This document shows, piece by piece, positions 1 through 11,130 of a DNA stretch of 64,000 nucleotides. Origin of the DNA: Armillaria gallica (lineage: Eukaryota > Basidiomycota > Agaricomycetes > Agaricales > Physalacriaceae); contig JBANDB010000011.1 of assembly GCA_037576215.1 (NCBI GenBank), forward strand, positions 682,001 through 746,000, written 5' to 3'. Below the pieces are notes generated by a model that was not told the origin of the DNA, searched no databases, and was given only the letters and a program-made list of their open reading frames with translations. Numbering within the stretch: the stretch's first letter is position 1; each line of letters begins with the position of its first letter. Both the position numbers and the translations under genes were made by a program.

Positions 1-596
1 CTAGGGACGAGAAGGACATAAGCAGACAACGGCTGATAGATCGCTCTGGCTCGGCCGAGTGATGCACTCTCACCAACTTTGATCTAACACCCTCCTGAAT
101 TTTACCACGTGCTCAGCGTGCTTGAAAATTGGAAGCAGGGCGCCCTGGAATAAAGGAACGTACACGGAAATCAGATGTTTGCATCCTTCTACCGCATCAT
201 CCTGCAACACTGCCAGTGTTGTATCTGTGCCATAAAAACTCAAGAATTCATCTTGAATCACAAGTCAAGTGAAATGTATCGCTTTGGAAGAAACAATGCA
301 TTGGCCTCAGCGACTCTATTGGTCTGTACGTCATGTGGTAAATCACCCCCCTCTACTATCAGATTGTCCGCTGAATTTTCACTGCATCTTCCATCCAAGC
401 AAACTCGGCATAAAGATACGAGACCGGCTTCCCATTAACTTCTTATGGCATCTTGTTGTTGAGAGTCAAACATCAAGAAACGGGACGCCATTGGTACGAT
501 GTACCGCTGAGTAAGTCGATGATTACTGTAGTACTTGGTACATTATAAGCAGAACAAACGTTTGAAGCTTCCTTCACACATCTTTTGTAACCCGCA
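1..596. other. Unassigned 5' edge
   Basis: No recognisable gene. The minus strand is open over 70-261 with plausible amino-acid composition (it includes LAVLQDDAVEGCKHL), which could be the end of a gene or gene fragment running off the window edge, but I do not recognise the family. A TATAA-like stretch (cattataag, near 541-550) lies about 50 bp upstream of the ATG of the next gene copy. Confidence 0.3.
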
Positions 597-2558
597 ATGT
601 CTTTGCAGCCCTCAGCAGCCAGTCCACCCATCGGGGACACTCTCGGTGCCCTATATATAGGTTCCATCATAGCTGCAATGTAGGAGACCTCCCTTTTGCG
701 ACAAATACCTTCCACTCATTGATTTGCTAGTTTATTTGGTATAACAAATCTACAGGTTGTCATTTACTACAAGAAATATCCCAATGATTGGTGGTTCTAC
801 CGATATTCTGTACGTAGCTGTTCCCTCCCATTTCGAATTGCACTAAAGTTCGTGATACAGGTAGCGTTCCTCTGGTTCGTTAGCCCTTGCCTATCGGTTG
901 TGATGATTCGTTACCAGGTTCTTTGGCAGGGTCCTCGATGCTCTTCACGTCGCTTTGACCTCGCATGCCCTGTATTTCTATCTGATTGATATGTACGGAG
1001 ATCTGGTTGGCGCCCTAGAAAGCAACGATTTGTATGTTTCTACACAGTTCTACAATGTCGATCTTATTCAAGTCGGGACTTATTACACAGGAGCATGAAA
1101 GTAATTCCTTAAGTCCCTCCGATGAAGCAGTTCTAACGACGTACTCAGTTGCAGTTGGATGTAAATGTGGGTTGTCTGTATTTGCTCTTTTTTATCTCAA
1201 TGATGTACCGCGTAGGTAGTGATTGCCGTGTACGTCCAGGGGTACGAGCTTCGCTGCTACTTTTTGACGCACCAAAGTCTTATAATTCATAGGTTATATG
1301 CTATCTGGCTGTGGAAACGTCTGTGCACGGGGTTGTATACATTGGTCATCGAAACTGACAAGGATTAACTTCTTCATAGTCGGAGCACATTTCCACAAGA
1401 TTTTACCGTGGTTCGTTGTAAGTGTCCTTTCGAATCACTGAGTATCCTTCCCTTATTGCAAATTAGTTTTTAGCAGTGGCAGCATCTATTGGTAATGAAA
1501 CTTCTTGTCTTAAGATATTTGCCTAATTCTGCTTCATTTAGGTGCTGCCATATGTAAGTATTGATCCATTCACCCCACCTGATTGTACTGACAAGGAAGT
1601 CGCAGTCGTAATCTATGACATGTGAGCAAGCATCTGCTACTGCATACATCCCCTCAAATACAATTTCATAGTTCTGTTGTATCCAGTCTCATCACCGTTT
1701 CCACCATCAAAGTATGGAATTGCTCGACTTTCAAAGGTCATAAAAACTCACATAGATGGCATAGAGGGGAATTTATACCTTCTCTGGCACACTCGCTGCG
1801 ACAGATGTCATCATAGCTCTCGTAATGTCCTATTACCTACACAAGAGCAGAACGACTACGGCTTTCTCTTCGTAGGTTTCGTTATGAACACCGTCAAATT
1901 CTGGTTCATTCACTCATACTAGTACGGCTGGCCTAATCCTTGGTTTAATGCGACTGGTTCTCGTTTCGGGGTTAGCAACAAGGTAGGACATCTGCTTTGA
2001 TCCTGCTACTCAGGTTGTTCATGGACATAATAGCGCATGTTCTCTGCTGACTCTCATTACCGTCCGTAGTCTTCACTTGAATTCATGCTAATCATTCATG
2101 GATGCCTGCAGTTCATCGTGTTGCCGGAGTCTCTGATTTTCCTTGGGATTCATTTCGCCCTATCGAAACGTCGGTCCCATCATATACATGACAATTATTG
2201 CTAACGAATACATTCACAGTTTACGTCAACTCACTACTCGCTATGTACATTGTGTTCTTGAGATGATTACTGGAAGCTGATCTTCGCTAGGCTCAATTAC
2301 CGACGTGAGAAGCGAGTCAACAAACCAGACACGGATCGTGGTGAACGTTCAATTTCAGCGATCCTCCGATTCACACCTCACAGTTCTGAACGCAGTACCG
2401 GGGAAGCGGCAAGTACAACCTAGCTACGGTGTTGAAGTATTAACTAATGTTTCTTTCAGAATATTAGTATCCCTCTCAGCGAGATTCAGGACGCCAGTTC
2501 TTTGGATAATAAGCTGAACCCTTCCAAGGGAACTATCGACGGTGAAGCATTGAATTAA
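597..2558 (+). pseudogene. DUF6534-type membrane protein, decayed copy T1
   Basis: First of four related copies in this window (others near 21.4-22.1 kb on the minus strand, 26.8 kb and 34.2 kb). The start ATG at 597 opens an exon with the family N-terminus (IGDTLGALYIG), followed by an intron and YGITNLQVVIYYKKYPND. Later exons carry RVLDALHVALTSHALYF, GLILGLMRLVLVSGLATR, YVNSLLAMYI, and a tail ending in NPSKGTIDGEALN and a stop at 2556-2558. These hydrophobic blocks and the invariant IYYxxxPND motif match fungal DUF6534 integral membrane proteins, a family with no assigned function. In-frame stops interrupt several exons (after the third helix and around 1885-1925 and 2250-2285), so no continuous reading frame can be assembled. 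I infer a pseudogene that keeps its original exon order. The family call rests on recall of motifs and would need a profile search. Confidence 0.6.
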
Positions 2559-3544
2559 CTTAGTTCATATCCTTGTACTGGCTACTGTATATTCATTTGG
2601 TTAGCGATAGAGGTATCTGAATATCTGCACGGCTTAAGTTTGACAATATACGACGTTCATAACTTCCGGTTCACCGTTACTCTTGAAATGCATTCTCACC
2701 TGGTAGCCCTGTATCCTGCGTACAGACAGCCTATTTGATAGTGGCATCACCGAAACCTCTCGAAACAGTCCGTGGAACTTTGCTCTGCAGCATTTCTACG
2801 CCCCTCTGAGCTGTAGTACATAGGTGGAATAGACGTATATGCGCTTGTGTCTTGATGTTGTGCGCGTCGGCTCCTAATGCGATTCCTGACTTACACGGCA
2901 AGTGGGGAGGAAATCAAACACACTTCGCCATCCTGTCCTCCACGGAAAAGGAACAGTCAAACACACCTGAAATACATAACATCACTTTCAGCAATAAATA
3001 TCAACGAAGTCCCTTTTCATAATGATCGGAGAAATGGGAACAGCAGTGAACGTCAAAGTTAGGTCCCTTGCTCGACTGTCCTGCAGGCTCGGGGATCACC
3101 CATAGAATCACAAACCAAGGTAAAGGACTCGGGCATGGTAGTTCTATTTTAAAGCGCGCAGTCTCTTAATGTGAAAAACATCTACAGCATCTGTCCCATA
3201 CCCTAAACGCGACGCGGTTGTCCCATCAACATAACTAATCTTGATAAGATTGGAAAACAGCACTGTACATCTTGTCATGTGGCATCAGGCCCACGAGGTT
3301 TACTGAATTCTTCTGTAAACCTATTTCTGTTTCATCTGGGGGAATATCGACAACGATCCGGCAGCTTTCGGGGTGTACCGACTTGGTCGATCCATCAGTT
3401 TTTGGATCCGGATTGGCGCCTCTCTATAACTATCTAATCGGCATATTGTTTGTTGAGAACAAAAATGAACTACTCTGCTAGACACACCTCATCTTCTGTA
3501 TATATCATGGATGCATGGAGCAATGATACTGGTTTTCTACGCCA
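2559..3544. other. Intergenic, no gene seen
   Basis: Only short open frames with no recognisable motif. Nothing in this interval resembles the duplicated modules further right. It separates a decayed DUF6534-like copy from the F-box gene. Confidence 0.4.
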
Positions 3545-4536
3545 ATGCCCTTGCTGGACCTCCCACACGAGCTGCTCTCCCACATCGTCGATTTCATGGA
3601 CCGCGATACCCTTATCTCTCTCTCTGTGACAGAGAAGCATATCCTTCGAGATATGGCCCGTCGACTACTACGACAGAATGTCACCGTCCACCTTGACACT
3701 ATGCAAAAACCCCAGCCCAACCTCTTTTCCTTCGATTCCGCCCGTTTAGCCGCTATCAGGTCGCTATCCATATTCGTCGTGAGAGACTTCGACTTCCATT
3801 CCGGGTCTTTTGCCTCTGTGTTTACGCGCATGATCAATGTCAACCACATATGTGTGAGCAGGGGATCAGGTCCTCTGATTCGATCGATTCTCGAGAATAC
3901 GATGGCTTCTCTCGTGACTCTAGAATTGCATGGCTGCAATGCGGAGTCACAAGACTTCTCTGAAATGATGTCCATCACTATTCGGAGGTTATTCATTTCC
4001 CAGTCCCATCCAAACGTGCGTTTTCTTTTAGGACCTCTCAACGTTGAGGAGTTGGTGGTTCACGGTCCAGGTTTGTCTCTCCATCTCTCTCTCTTGGTAA
4101 TTAATGAGCACACTGGTAGGACTGGATGATGAATGTATGCATATCGGCGTAACCTTACGGCGACTCACAGACGCCCATCTTGGTAAACTCAGAAGGTTAT
4201 ATCTCATCAATACGTGCCGAGACGTGGGATGCCGCGACGTCTTGCATTTGACACGTGTCCTAGAGGTTCCCTCCTTTTCGCTGTGGCGTTGACCAGAGCT
4301 AATTCTTAGGTTCCCCAGGCCCAACTGTCGTCCCTCGAAGATCTCGTTCTGGACATCCCTCTCTCGCAGAATATGCACCAAAAGCTGTTGCGAATGACAC
4401 CTGCCTTTCCCGCACTTAAGAAATCTCGCATCATCTCCAGAACTAATGAGACTTCGCTGGGTATGCGTCCCTCCCTGTAACAATATCATCGTCTGTATAA
4501 TTTATGACTCTTGAAGGTTTCGTTAATCGTCAGTAG
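3545..4536 (+). CDS. F-box protein with LRR-like tail, four exons
   Basis: The start ATG at 3545 is followed at once by an F-box (LPHELLSHIVDFMDRDTLIS, residues about 5-24, continuing to about residue 45). F-box proteins act as substrate receptors of SCF ubiquitin ligases by binding Skp1; the variable C-terminal part selects the substrate. I reconstruct exons 3545-4070, 4120-4265, 4310-4460 and 4517-4536. All introns are 44-56 nt with GT and AG ends, phases match (1, 0, 1), and the joined frame is 281 codons including TAG at 4534-4536. Residues about 70-250 have leucine-rich spacing (LVTLELHGC, LNVEELVVHG, KLRRLYLINTC, LSSLEDLVLDIP), as in agaricomycete F-box/LRR proteins. At 280 aa it is shorter than the 400-550 aa common in that family, so the final exon or a 3' truncation deserves caution. 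The substrate is unknown. Confidence 0.72.
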
Positions 4537-5444
4537 GACTTACCACCAACTTCAGTACTGTATGCATTGAATGCAGTAACGATAAACTCAGAGATAATTT
4601 ACATTACTGTATCCAGCCAATACTATTTAGAATAAATCTGTTTGGCTCTCCCGGGCGGCAGGTACATAACCTTCCCCCCTCCAGGCACAGGTATGGTTGC
4701 AGAGGCGCTATGTCGATCCAACTCCCCGGCCCTCTTAGTTACTACCATATCAGTGGCACACTGGCACTTATCTACAGCGCACTAACCACCTTCTTCACTG
4801 AGTCAATGTCCAAGAATAAGTATCTTTCTCCTCACCGTTGAATGAGTCGTTTTTGGCAAACTTCTTGGCTCGCGATCGCTAAACAACAGCCTAACATTCA
4901 TATGCATAATGCATTAGGGTGCGTCGCAATGCAGGGGGCCAGAGGCTGGTCTGGTGATCTTACCCAGCCTATTCATGCAAAAGGCCAACCCAGAAAGACT
5001 AGACTTATAGCAGCTCGTGCATGAAGATTTCCTACCTTTCTCCGACTCAATGATCCTGAAGGCAATGAACATAAGTGTTACATCTAATGAACCATGCCAA
5101 GACACATAGATCAGATCTCGAAATTTGAGATACATCCAAATCAGAAGGGCATCCTTGGTACCCTGAACTCCCTGGCAGGGCAAGTGATTCATAATGGTGG
5201 TCCCGGGGGAGCAAAATAGATACAGCCTACTATTTAACTCACAATTTAACAATGCCAAAGGCACAGTCAATTAATGGTCACAGCAGAGGCCAGTTCATTT
5301 TAGCTGGTAACAAACAAAACCTTAAAAGGTTTTGATTTAGCGAAGCCTTTCTTGGTCCTGAAAAGGCCATTAGTAAAACGGTATGAAAAACTTTTCCCCC
5401 TATAGAACAATGGACTTGAGGTACCTTTTCATTGTACAGCAGGG
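4537..5444. other. Intergenic, no gene seen
   Basis: AT-rich sequence with small frames in both strands but no motif I can assign. It ends at AAAAC (5445-5449), which is the left copy of the 5-bp target duplication of the gypsy element. Confidence 0.4.
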
Positions 5445-5449
5445 AAAAC

Positions 5450-5846
5450 TGTTATGATTTATTCAATTTTTTGCTTTATCTTATCTTATCTTATCTTTCA
5501 TACCAGCCCAGACAGACCGTCGACCATAGGGGCAGCCAAGTAACAGAACAACGCTCCCATGTTATCTCTTTGATATTGCATGTTCTTGCTTCAACGTTGC
5601 ATGCTCTAACTTCTGTTGAACTACAAGGCAACCCATATATGGACCCTCACTCCTAGTATTTAAGTAGTAGCTCTTGTTGTATGTACCTCAGCCTTGAGCT
5701 AACTTTAATCTATACTGAAACTATCACTTAATCTCTCGCTAAGAGTTAAGGACCTAGCCTTATCGCCTATTGTTTAAGGAACTCATGGTGACTGCCCGAA
5801 CACGAGACAGCCATTGTTTATCCTTGATAGGAGTTCAGGTCTAATA
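5450..5846 (+). repeat. 5' LTR of gypsy element
   Basis: Starts TGTTATG and ends TCTAATA. Aligned by hand with the 3' LTR it shows 33 transitions, 2 transversions, one 5-bp indel in the CTTAT repeat near the start and one 1-bp indel. A TATTTAAG box at about 5655-5665 is a candidate Pol II promoter element and is conserved in both LTRs. Confidence 0.88.
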
Positions 5847-5887
5847 ATTAGCTCGAGGCTTTTCTCTGCTCCTTAACTGGAGCCTAC

Positions 5888-8495
5888 ATGTTGACGACAC
5901 TTGAGACGCTCTTGCTTGCAGCCTTCTTCAGGGTCGGAACAGCACTCGTTGCAGTCACTGTTGTAATAGCAGCTTTATACCACTACAGGGTAACCCCTCA
6001 CATTTGCAACAACCAGAATGGAAACAACGGAACCCCCACCATTATAAACAATGTCTTCCCACAGCAGCCACCACCGGCACATGTCTACCCACCCATATCA
6101 CACTGAGCATCAACACTCGATGAGCACCCTTGCTTCCTCGCTAAGAGAAATGAAGAAAACGTTCCTAGGCAGGTGGAGGACAGCATTCAAGAAGGAAGCC
6201 ATGGAAGTACTCCTGGAGCAAGGCTCCCCTTCATCCAGCTTTCTCCAGATGGCTCCACCCATCATGAGTCTGCCGGCGCTACTCCCCATCCAGCATGAAC
6301 CACTCCCACAGCCGCAGACCTAGCAAGGTACCTCATTTGACTCAGCCTGGGGAATGCAGGCCCAGGAGGCTCTCCCGCAACAGAGCAATCTCCCAGCAGT
6401 CATTCTGGGAGTAGCTGGGTACCACCTGCAGCTGTCGGGCCCCATGACATCGTTATCAATTCCACCCTCCACCTCAATGTCATTTGGGATAACCTCAACC
6501 TCCCCTATACCATCTTCTTCCCCCATTGAGGAAACCCATATTGAGCCAGTGACAGAAACTGGAGCCCACCAATGGACTACTCCCCCATATGTTGGGACAA
6601 GCCTGTACAAATTGTCGAGCAACCTCCCACTCCCCCAATCACGACCAGGGAGTCTTCACCAGAGTTCGCACCATGAGGAGCTCCAACAACCTGGACCAGG
6701 CTCACCATTCCAAGAAGAAGAATTGTTGAGCTGCCAGAAGGAGAGTCGCCAGGAGGACCTGTCGACACGGAAGGGCTAAATCAGATCGATCGCGACAGGA
6801 GGAGGGCAGAGGCAGAGTGAGCAGCAGCCTTCAGAGAGATTGACGAGCACCACCCCAATGTCGGAATTGATAGTCAGGGAGAAACCGTATACTACTCCGG
6901 TAGCGACGCCAGAACTGAGGAGCTCCCAGTCAAGGAGCATATCAATGGAGTCGTTGGAAGAGGAAGTCCCTCTCCCTTGCCAGTCCCCACACTGCCAGTC
7001 CTGAACACTCTCCCAGCTGACTACCCTGATAACCATCGCCTGGGCCCTGTACCTTCTGTCAACAGGTAAATTGGTCCAGATTCCCCATGTACTCCTCCAC
7101 ACAACCCTGGAGGAGCTATTTAATCATTTTAGGGAAGAATTAGTAGCCGACCAGGACTGGGCCAGGACCCTGGCTGGAATTGATTATGCCTATTATGGAT
7201 ATAGTTATATCCTAAAAGAAGAAGCCACTCATTTCACCTGCCACGCTTATAATATGATCCATCAGGATTGCCAGATCCAGGTACCTGCTCGGTATCAATG
7301 ACCACAGATTGATCTACTGCCAGTGATGTATACACCAGAGCTGATGGATGATGAACCACCAGTACCTCCACTGTGGGCCACCGTACCTGAATACCCAAAA
7401 TAGGGATCGGGCTATGCACCAGTAATGCCGAGCTATGCATGGCCCCGAGGCTACGGGCTGCCAGGCATGCAAGGATGGCCCAGACTCTTTGCTGCCACCA
7501 TCACTGATGAAGGTGTGGGATCCTCGAACATGCCCCAGCTGCCTAGCAAGCCACAACCTCCTACTGGGCCACTGTTGGGACCGCCGGCACCACCTGTCCC
7601 TCCAAGATGGGTGCCACCTCGATACCCGCCACCACCTGGACCACCAGATCCACCCACTCCGTGGATACTAGCCAAAGACACACAGGGACCGTGGGCAGTG
7701 CTGAAGCCTGAGATGGTCAGAGTGCCTGAGAACTTCAATGGCAACTCCAACGATATCGCCCGGTTCTTCTTCCAATGTGACATGTACTTTTCAGTCTTCA
7801 ACCAGTATTTCCAGTACCACCCTCATAAAGTTATTTTCTGCACCTCACGCTTTGGCAAAGACGCTCAGGTATGGTGGGAACTGTGCGTGAGAGAGCTGGG
7901 AAGGAACATCAATGGAGACCAGCAGTATCCGGCATATGAGCAGTTCATGGAAGAGGTCAGGCGACGATTCTGGAAAGACACCAATGCCAAGATCAAGTTT
8001 GTGCAATGGGAGAGGCTCAAGCAGAGCAACTTCCCTGATGGCGACTTGTTCTTCCAGCAATTTGAGTCGTTAGCCTTTGAAGCGGGGGTCCTCGGCATCA
8101 ACCAAATGATGATGGCTCAAGTCAAGAAGGTGTGTCGGTCATCCACCAAGGACATCATCTACACATCAGATGGGGACATTCTGACTAATTATCAGGAATG
8201 AAATGGCAAATACTTCAAATTGATCACAACTGGAGGATGCGAAAGGTGGAGCAAGGGGGAGCTAAAGTAACCAAGTGGAAACAACAGGCAAAGACAAATG
8301 TAACACCAATGAAAGAAAATCAACAGCAGAGCAGTGTCCTGGAAAAGAAGATGGGAACTGGCATGACATACGGAGGAACGGGCGCACCAATGGAGATCGA
8401 TAGGGCACACATCAAGGCGAAGTGCTACTGATGTGGCAAAGTCGGGCACTTCAAATGAGACTGTCCCAAGGCCCCAAAGATGAGGGAGGAGGCGC
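5888..8495 (+). pseudogene. gag: gag of gypsy element (broken)
   Basis: Encodes the structural capsid protein of the retroelement. The first frame (ATG at 5888) has a hydrophobic start (TLETLLLAAFFRVGTALVAV) and then low-complexity, proline-rich sequence in several frames to about 7060. From about 7065 to 8198 one frame contains a spacer and then the retrotransposon gag domain (about 7700-8198; key motifs PENFNGNSNDIARFF, FGKDAQVWWE, FMEEVRRRFW). TGA at 7299-7301 and a TAG near 7401-7403 interrupt it. A one-base loss at about 8199 (TGGAAATGG expected, TGAAATGG present) shifts the frame. The shifted frame carries LQIDHNWRMRK and then a CCHC zinc knuckle at 8423-8466 broken by two TGA codons (8429-8431, 8456-8458), both where arginine is usual. 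So the RNA-binding knuckle cannot be made. Confidence 0.8.
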
Positions 8496-9735
8496 TATGA
8501 TGACTCAACTACTACTGGGACCATGTAGCAACAAACGAGAAAACGGACTCGAAGATTGAGGAGGTAAAAGATGGGGCTGAGCAGTAAACGATTCAACTGA
8601 CTCAGCCAAGGACTTAGTTTCATCCAGTATGCACTCATCACCCACTAGCCAGGCTCATTGTACATCTGTAGCTGATATTACACATTTGAATATACCCATC
8701 TGCGACTTCACTACTGGAACCGAAACCAAGGAAGAATCGAAACAGGCAGTCAGGGCTGCCAACCCCAGGACTGCGCAACCAGCTAAACGTCTGACAAGTA
8801 GCTCATCATGAGCGAAAGTAGCAGACAAAAAGACACCCACCATAGTGTCACCCATCGTAACAGCACCAGCCAAGCAACTGGATGGGGCAGGGGAACAAGC
8901 ACCTCCATTGGAGGGACATGTTCCCCCTGATAAAGCGGCTCCACGATTGGGGAAAACTGCAAGGATCAGGCTCACCAGTGAGCCCACGATCATCAAGACC
9001 ATGCACAGCGGACCAATTGCACGGTCTGATGACCTGCAGCAGAGCAAGAGTCCCAGGAGCACTAGCCAGCAGGAAGACGATGGTTGGCACCATGTCAGCA
9101 CAGGCCCCGGGAAAGGAGAGTGGAACAATTCACTAAGTCCCAAGGGAGAAGGCCAGGCTGGTAAGACTGTTCATTCAGCACAAGTCAAGCCCACTGTTCT
9201 TGATTGCACCTGCAACATTTGCAATGGCCCTGAGGTCCAGACGAACTTGCTGCTACAACCCAACACTCCCCCGGGCGATCCCAATGAAGCTCATGAGACA
9301 AGAACTGTTGGATGTGCAATGGCCCTGACCAAGACAGCCACAGGACAGGTAGCTGCTAGCACCCAGGCAGTAAAAAGGGGGCATCAGGTACAGGTCGAAG
9401 AGATCCCTGATGACAAAGATGATACCAGTTTCCGACTAAGTCAGAAAACTAACCAAAATTCCTCTATAGCTTCTGAGGTGACCTAGTCAATGGTAGCTGA
9501 ACTGTCAGGTCCTGATGTGAAGACTGAGAAGGTCCCACATGAGTGGCTTAAACTGTTCGAAAGCCAAATGGACATTACAAGGAATCAAGGAGGTGAAGAC
9601 TGAGTTGGAAGCGAAAGTGATCCTAAAGAATTGGATCCATAAAACGTGGGTCGAGGAAGTCATTGATGAGATGCTTGAAGGCTTGCAAGGAGCCACACAC
9701 ATCAGGGCATTGCAATGGATGAATGAACTCTGACA
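8496..9735 (+). pseudogene. gag-pol linker region of gypsy element
   Basis: Open frames at 8845-9486 and 9539-9733 have low complexity and are rich in Ser, Thr, Pro, Gln and charged residues, with no domain I recognise. Their position directly after the gag zinc knuckle and upstream of the protease suggests a variable gag C-terminal or linker region, as seen in large fungal gypsy elements. This is inferred from position only. Stops separate the frames. Confidence 0.45.
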
Positions 9736-9739
9736 GCCC

Positions 9740-11010
9740 AGACGATGATACACCATCTACGCGTTCACACCTAGATTTTGCAATTTTATAATAATACTAT
9801 TGCATATCTATCTTACATTAGTGATACTTAGAGGACTATAGCTGAGGCTTCAAGCTGATAGTTAGACTAGTATTCGACTAGTAGAGCCAGGACTTAGATG
9901 CGATACCACTAGTGGGTTAAATCTACCAGCTGGCCATACTAGTGACTTGACTGCTAACAGGGCTAAGTGAATATGGCCACTAGTGGACAAGTAATGTGAC
10001 TAGCGCACCAAACAAGAAGCAGAGGACACAAATCTCATGAAGTTTGGTCACTAGTGAGTCGATCTGGGCATAAATGCCTAAGTCAGGTTAACTAGTCACG
10101 TGGCAATCTCGAAACAGGACTTAGAAATGAATTAGCAACGGATTAACCTTGTGGCAGATCCAATGAGTGTGATACAGATCCATTGCAATCGGTACTAGTA
10201 TAGCTGGGCTGTGCCTTTGATCATGATTGACAGCTGTTACAGGCATGCTCACCTGGCTAGTCATTTATCCTTGACACTAGTGGAGCATCACTGGGCCCAG
10301 GATATGGAATACAACCACTAGTGGAGCTCCTAGGCTCACTAGTCAGCAAGCGACCATTTCTAGGCCGACTATTGCATGATTATTCACCATTATTCGTGAC
10401 TAGCCAAGAAATCCTTATCAATAATACCCCTCTAGTCAGTTATTTATATCTCGATCATACCTTGTTTGTCAGTATATAAGTAGTAGAATAGGTGCACGTG
10501 CAGCTCAGACAAGCCATCCCTGCAATTGTGACCTACTAGTCAGTATCTAGTGCCCCAATTAAAGGCTTTTGTGCTTAACCTCGATGAAGCGGCTACTAGT
10601 CGCTAAGTTACCCATAGCATTGAGTGAATAGAAGTGTCTTAGAGCAATCTTTTATGTCCTGCAAAGGCCAAGAGTGTTTTGAAGTTAGTTCAAGCGAGTT
10701 CTCGAAGTTTAAAGTATTATTCTTAGGCCAAGAGCGCCACTAGTCTGCCTAGAAAGCGACTAGTCAAGTGTTTATTCACTTGTAAGACATTACAGGGCCA
10801 AGAGAGCCACTAGTTCGAAGCAATCCCAGTCAGAGCAAGCGCAGTAGCTCAAGTTGAGTCACTATTCATCCAATTGTGTCTTACCAACCCTGCTAGTGTG
10901 AGTAGTACACTTGTATAGCTCACTAGTAACAAAATAAAACGTCTTTAAAACAACTTTCCTTGATTATTGAAGTCTGCAGAGTGCTTCTATCGTACTCAAA
11001 ATGCCTGAAT
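9740..11010 (+). repeat. ACTAGT-dense noncoding block, copy A
   Basis: No open frame of note in either strand. The hexamer ACTAGT occurs 17 times between about 9866 and 10930, plus further CTAG sites. The block has a TATA-like box (GTATATAAG, about 10472-10480) and a 3' part rich in AAAATAAAA and TTTAAAAC. It is homologous, in inverted orientation and at lower identity, to about 57504-59040: shared anchors include TAGATTTTGCRATTTT at the 5' end and GAGTGCTTCTATCRTACTC and TATTGGTGAT-like sequence at the 3' end. It lies between gag and pol of the gypsy element. The most likely explanation is a solo LTR or other noncoding piece of a second retroelement family; termini and target duplication were not resolved. 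Confidence 0.55.
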
Positions 11011-11130
11011 TCAATACATTGGTGATAAGTGTAGAGCTAGTGATTGGTTTAGTGTTGTTGGTGTTCATTGCCAGCCTCTAGTCCGTTTGCCACTTGCTGT
11101 TACCGAGCACATCAATGATACATCTGCTGA

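Noticed and set aside
3505..4041. 178-codon minus-strand frame opposite the F-box gene
   Set aside because: It is antisense to the first exon of a gene with an F-box and valid introns, and it has no motif of its own.
5847..5900. A tRNA primer binding site after the 5' LTR
   Set aside because: The sequence ATTAGCTCGAGGC does not start with TGG and matches no tRNA 3' end I recognise; the priming mode is left open.
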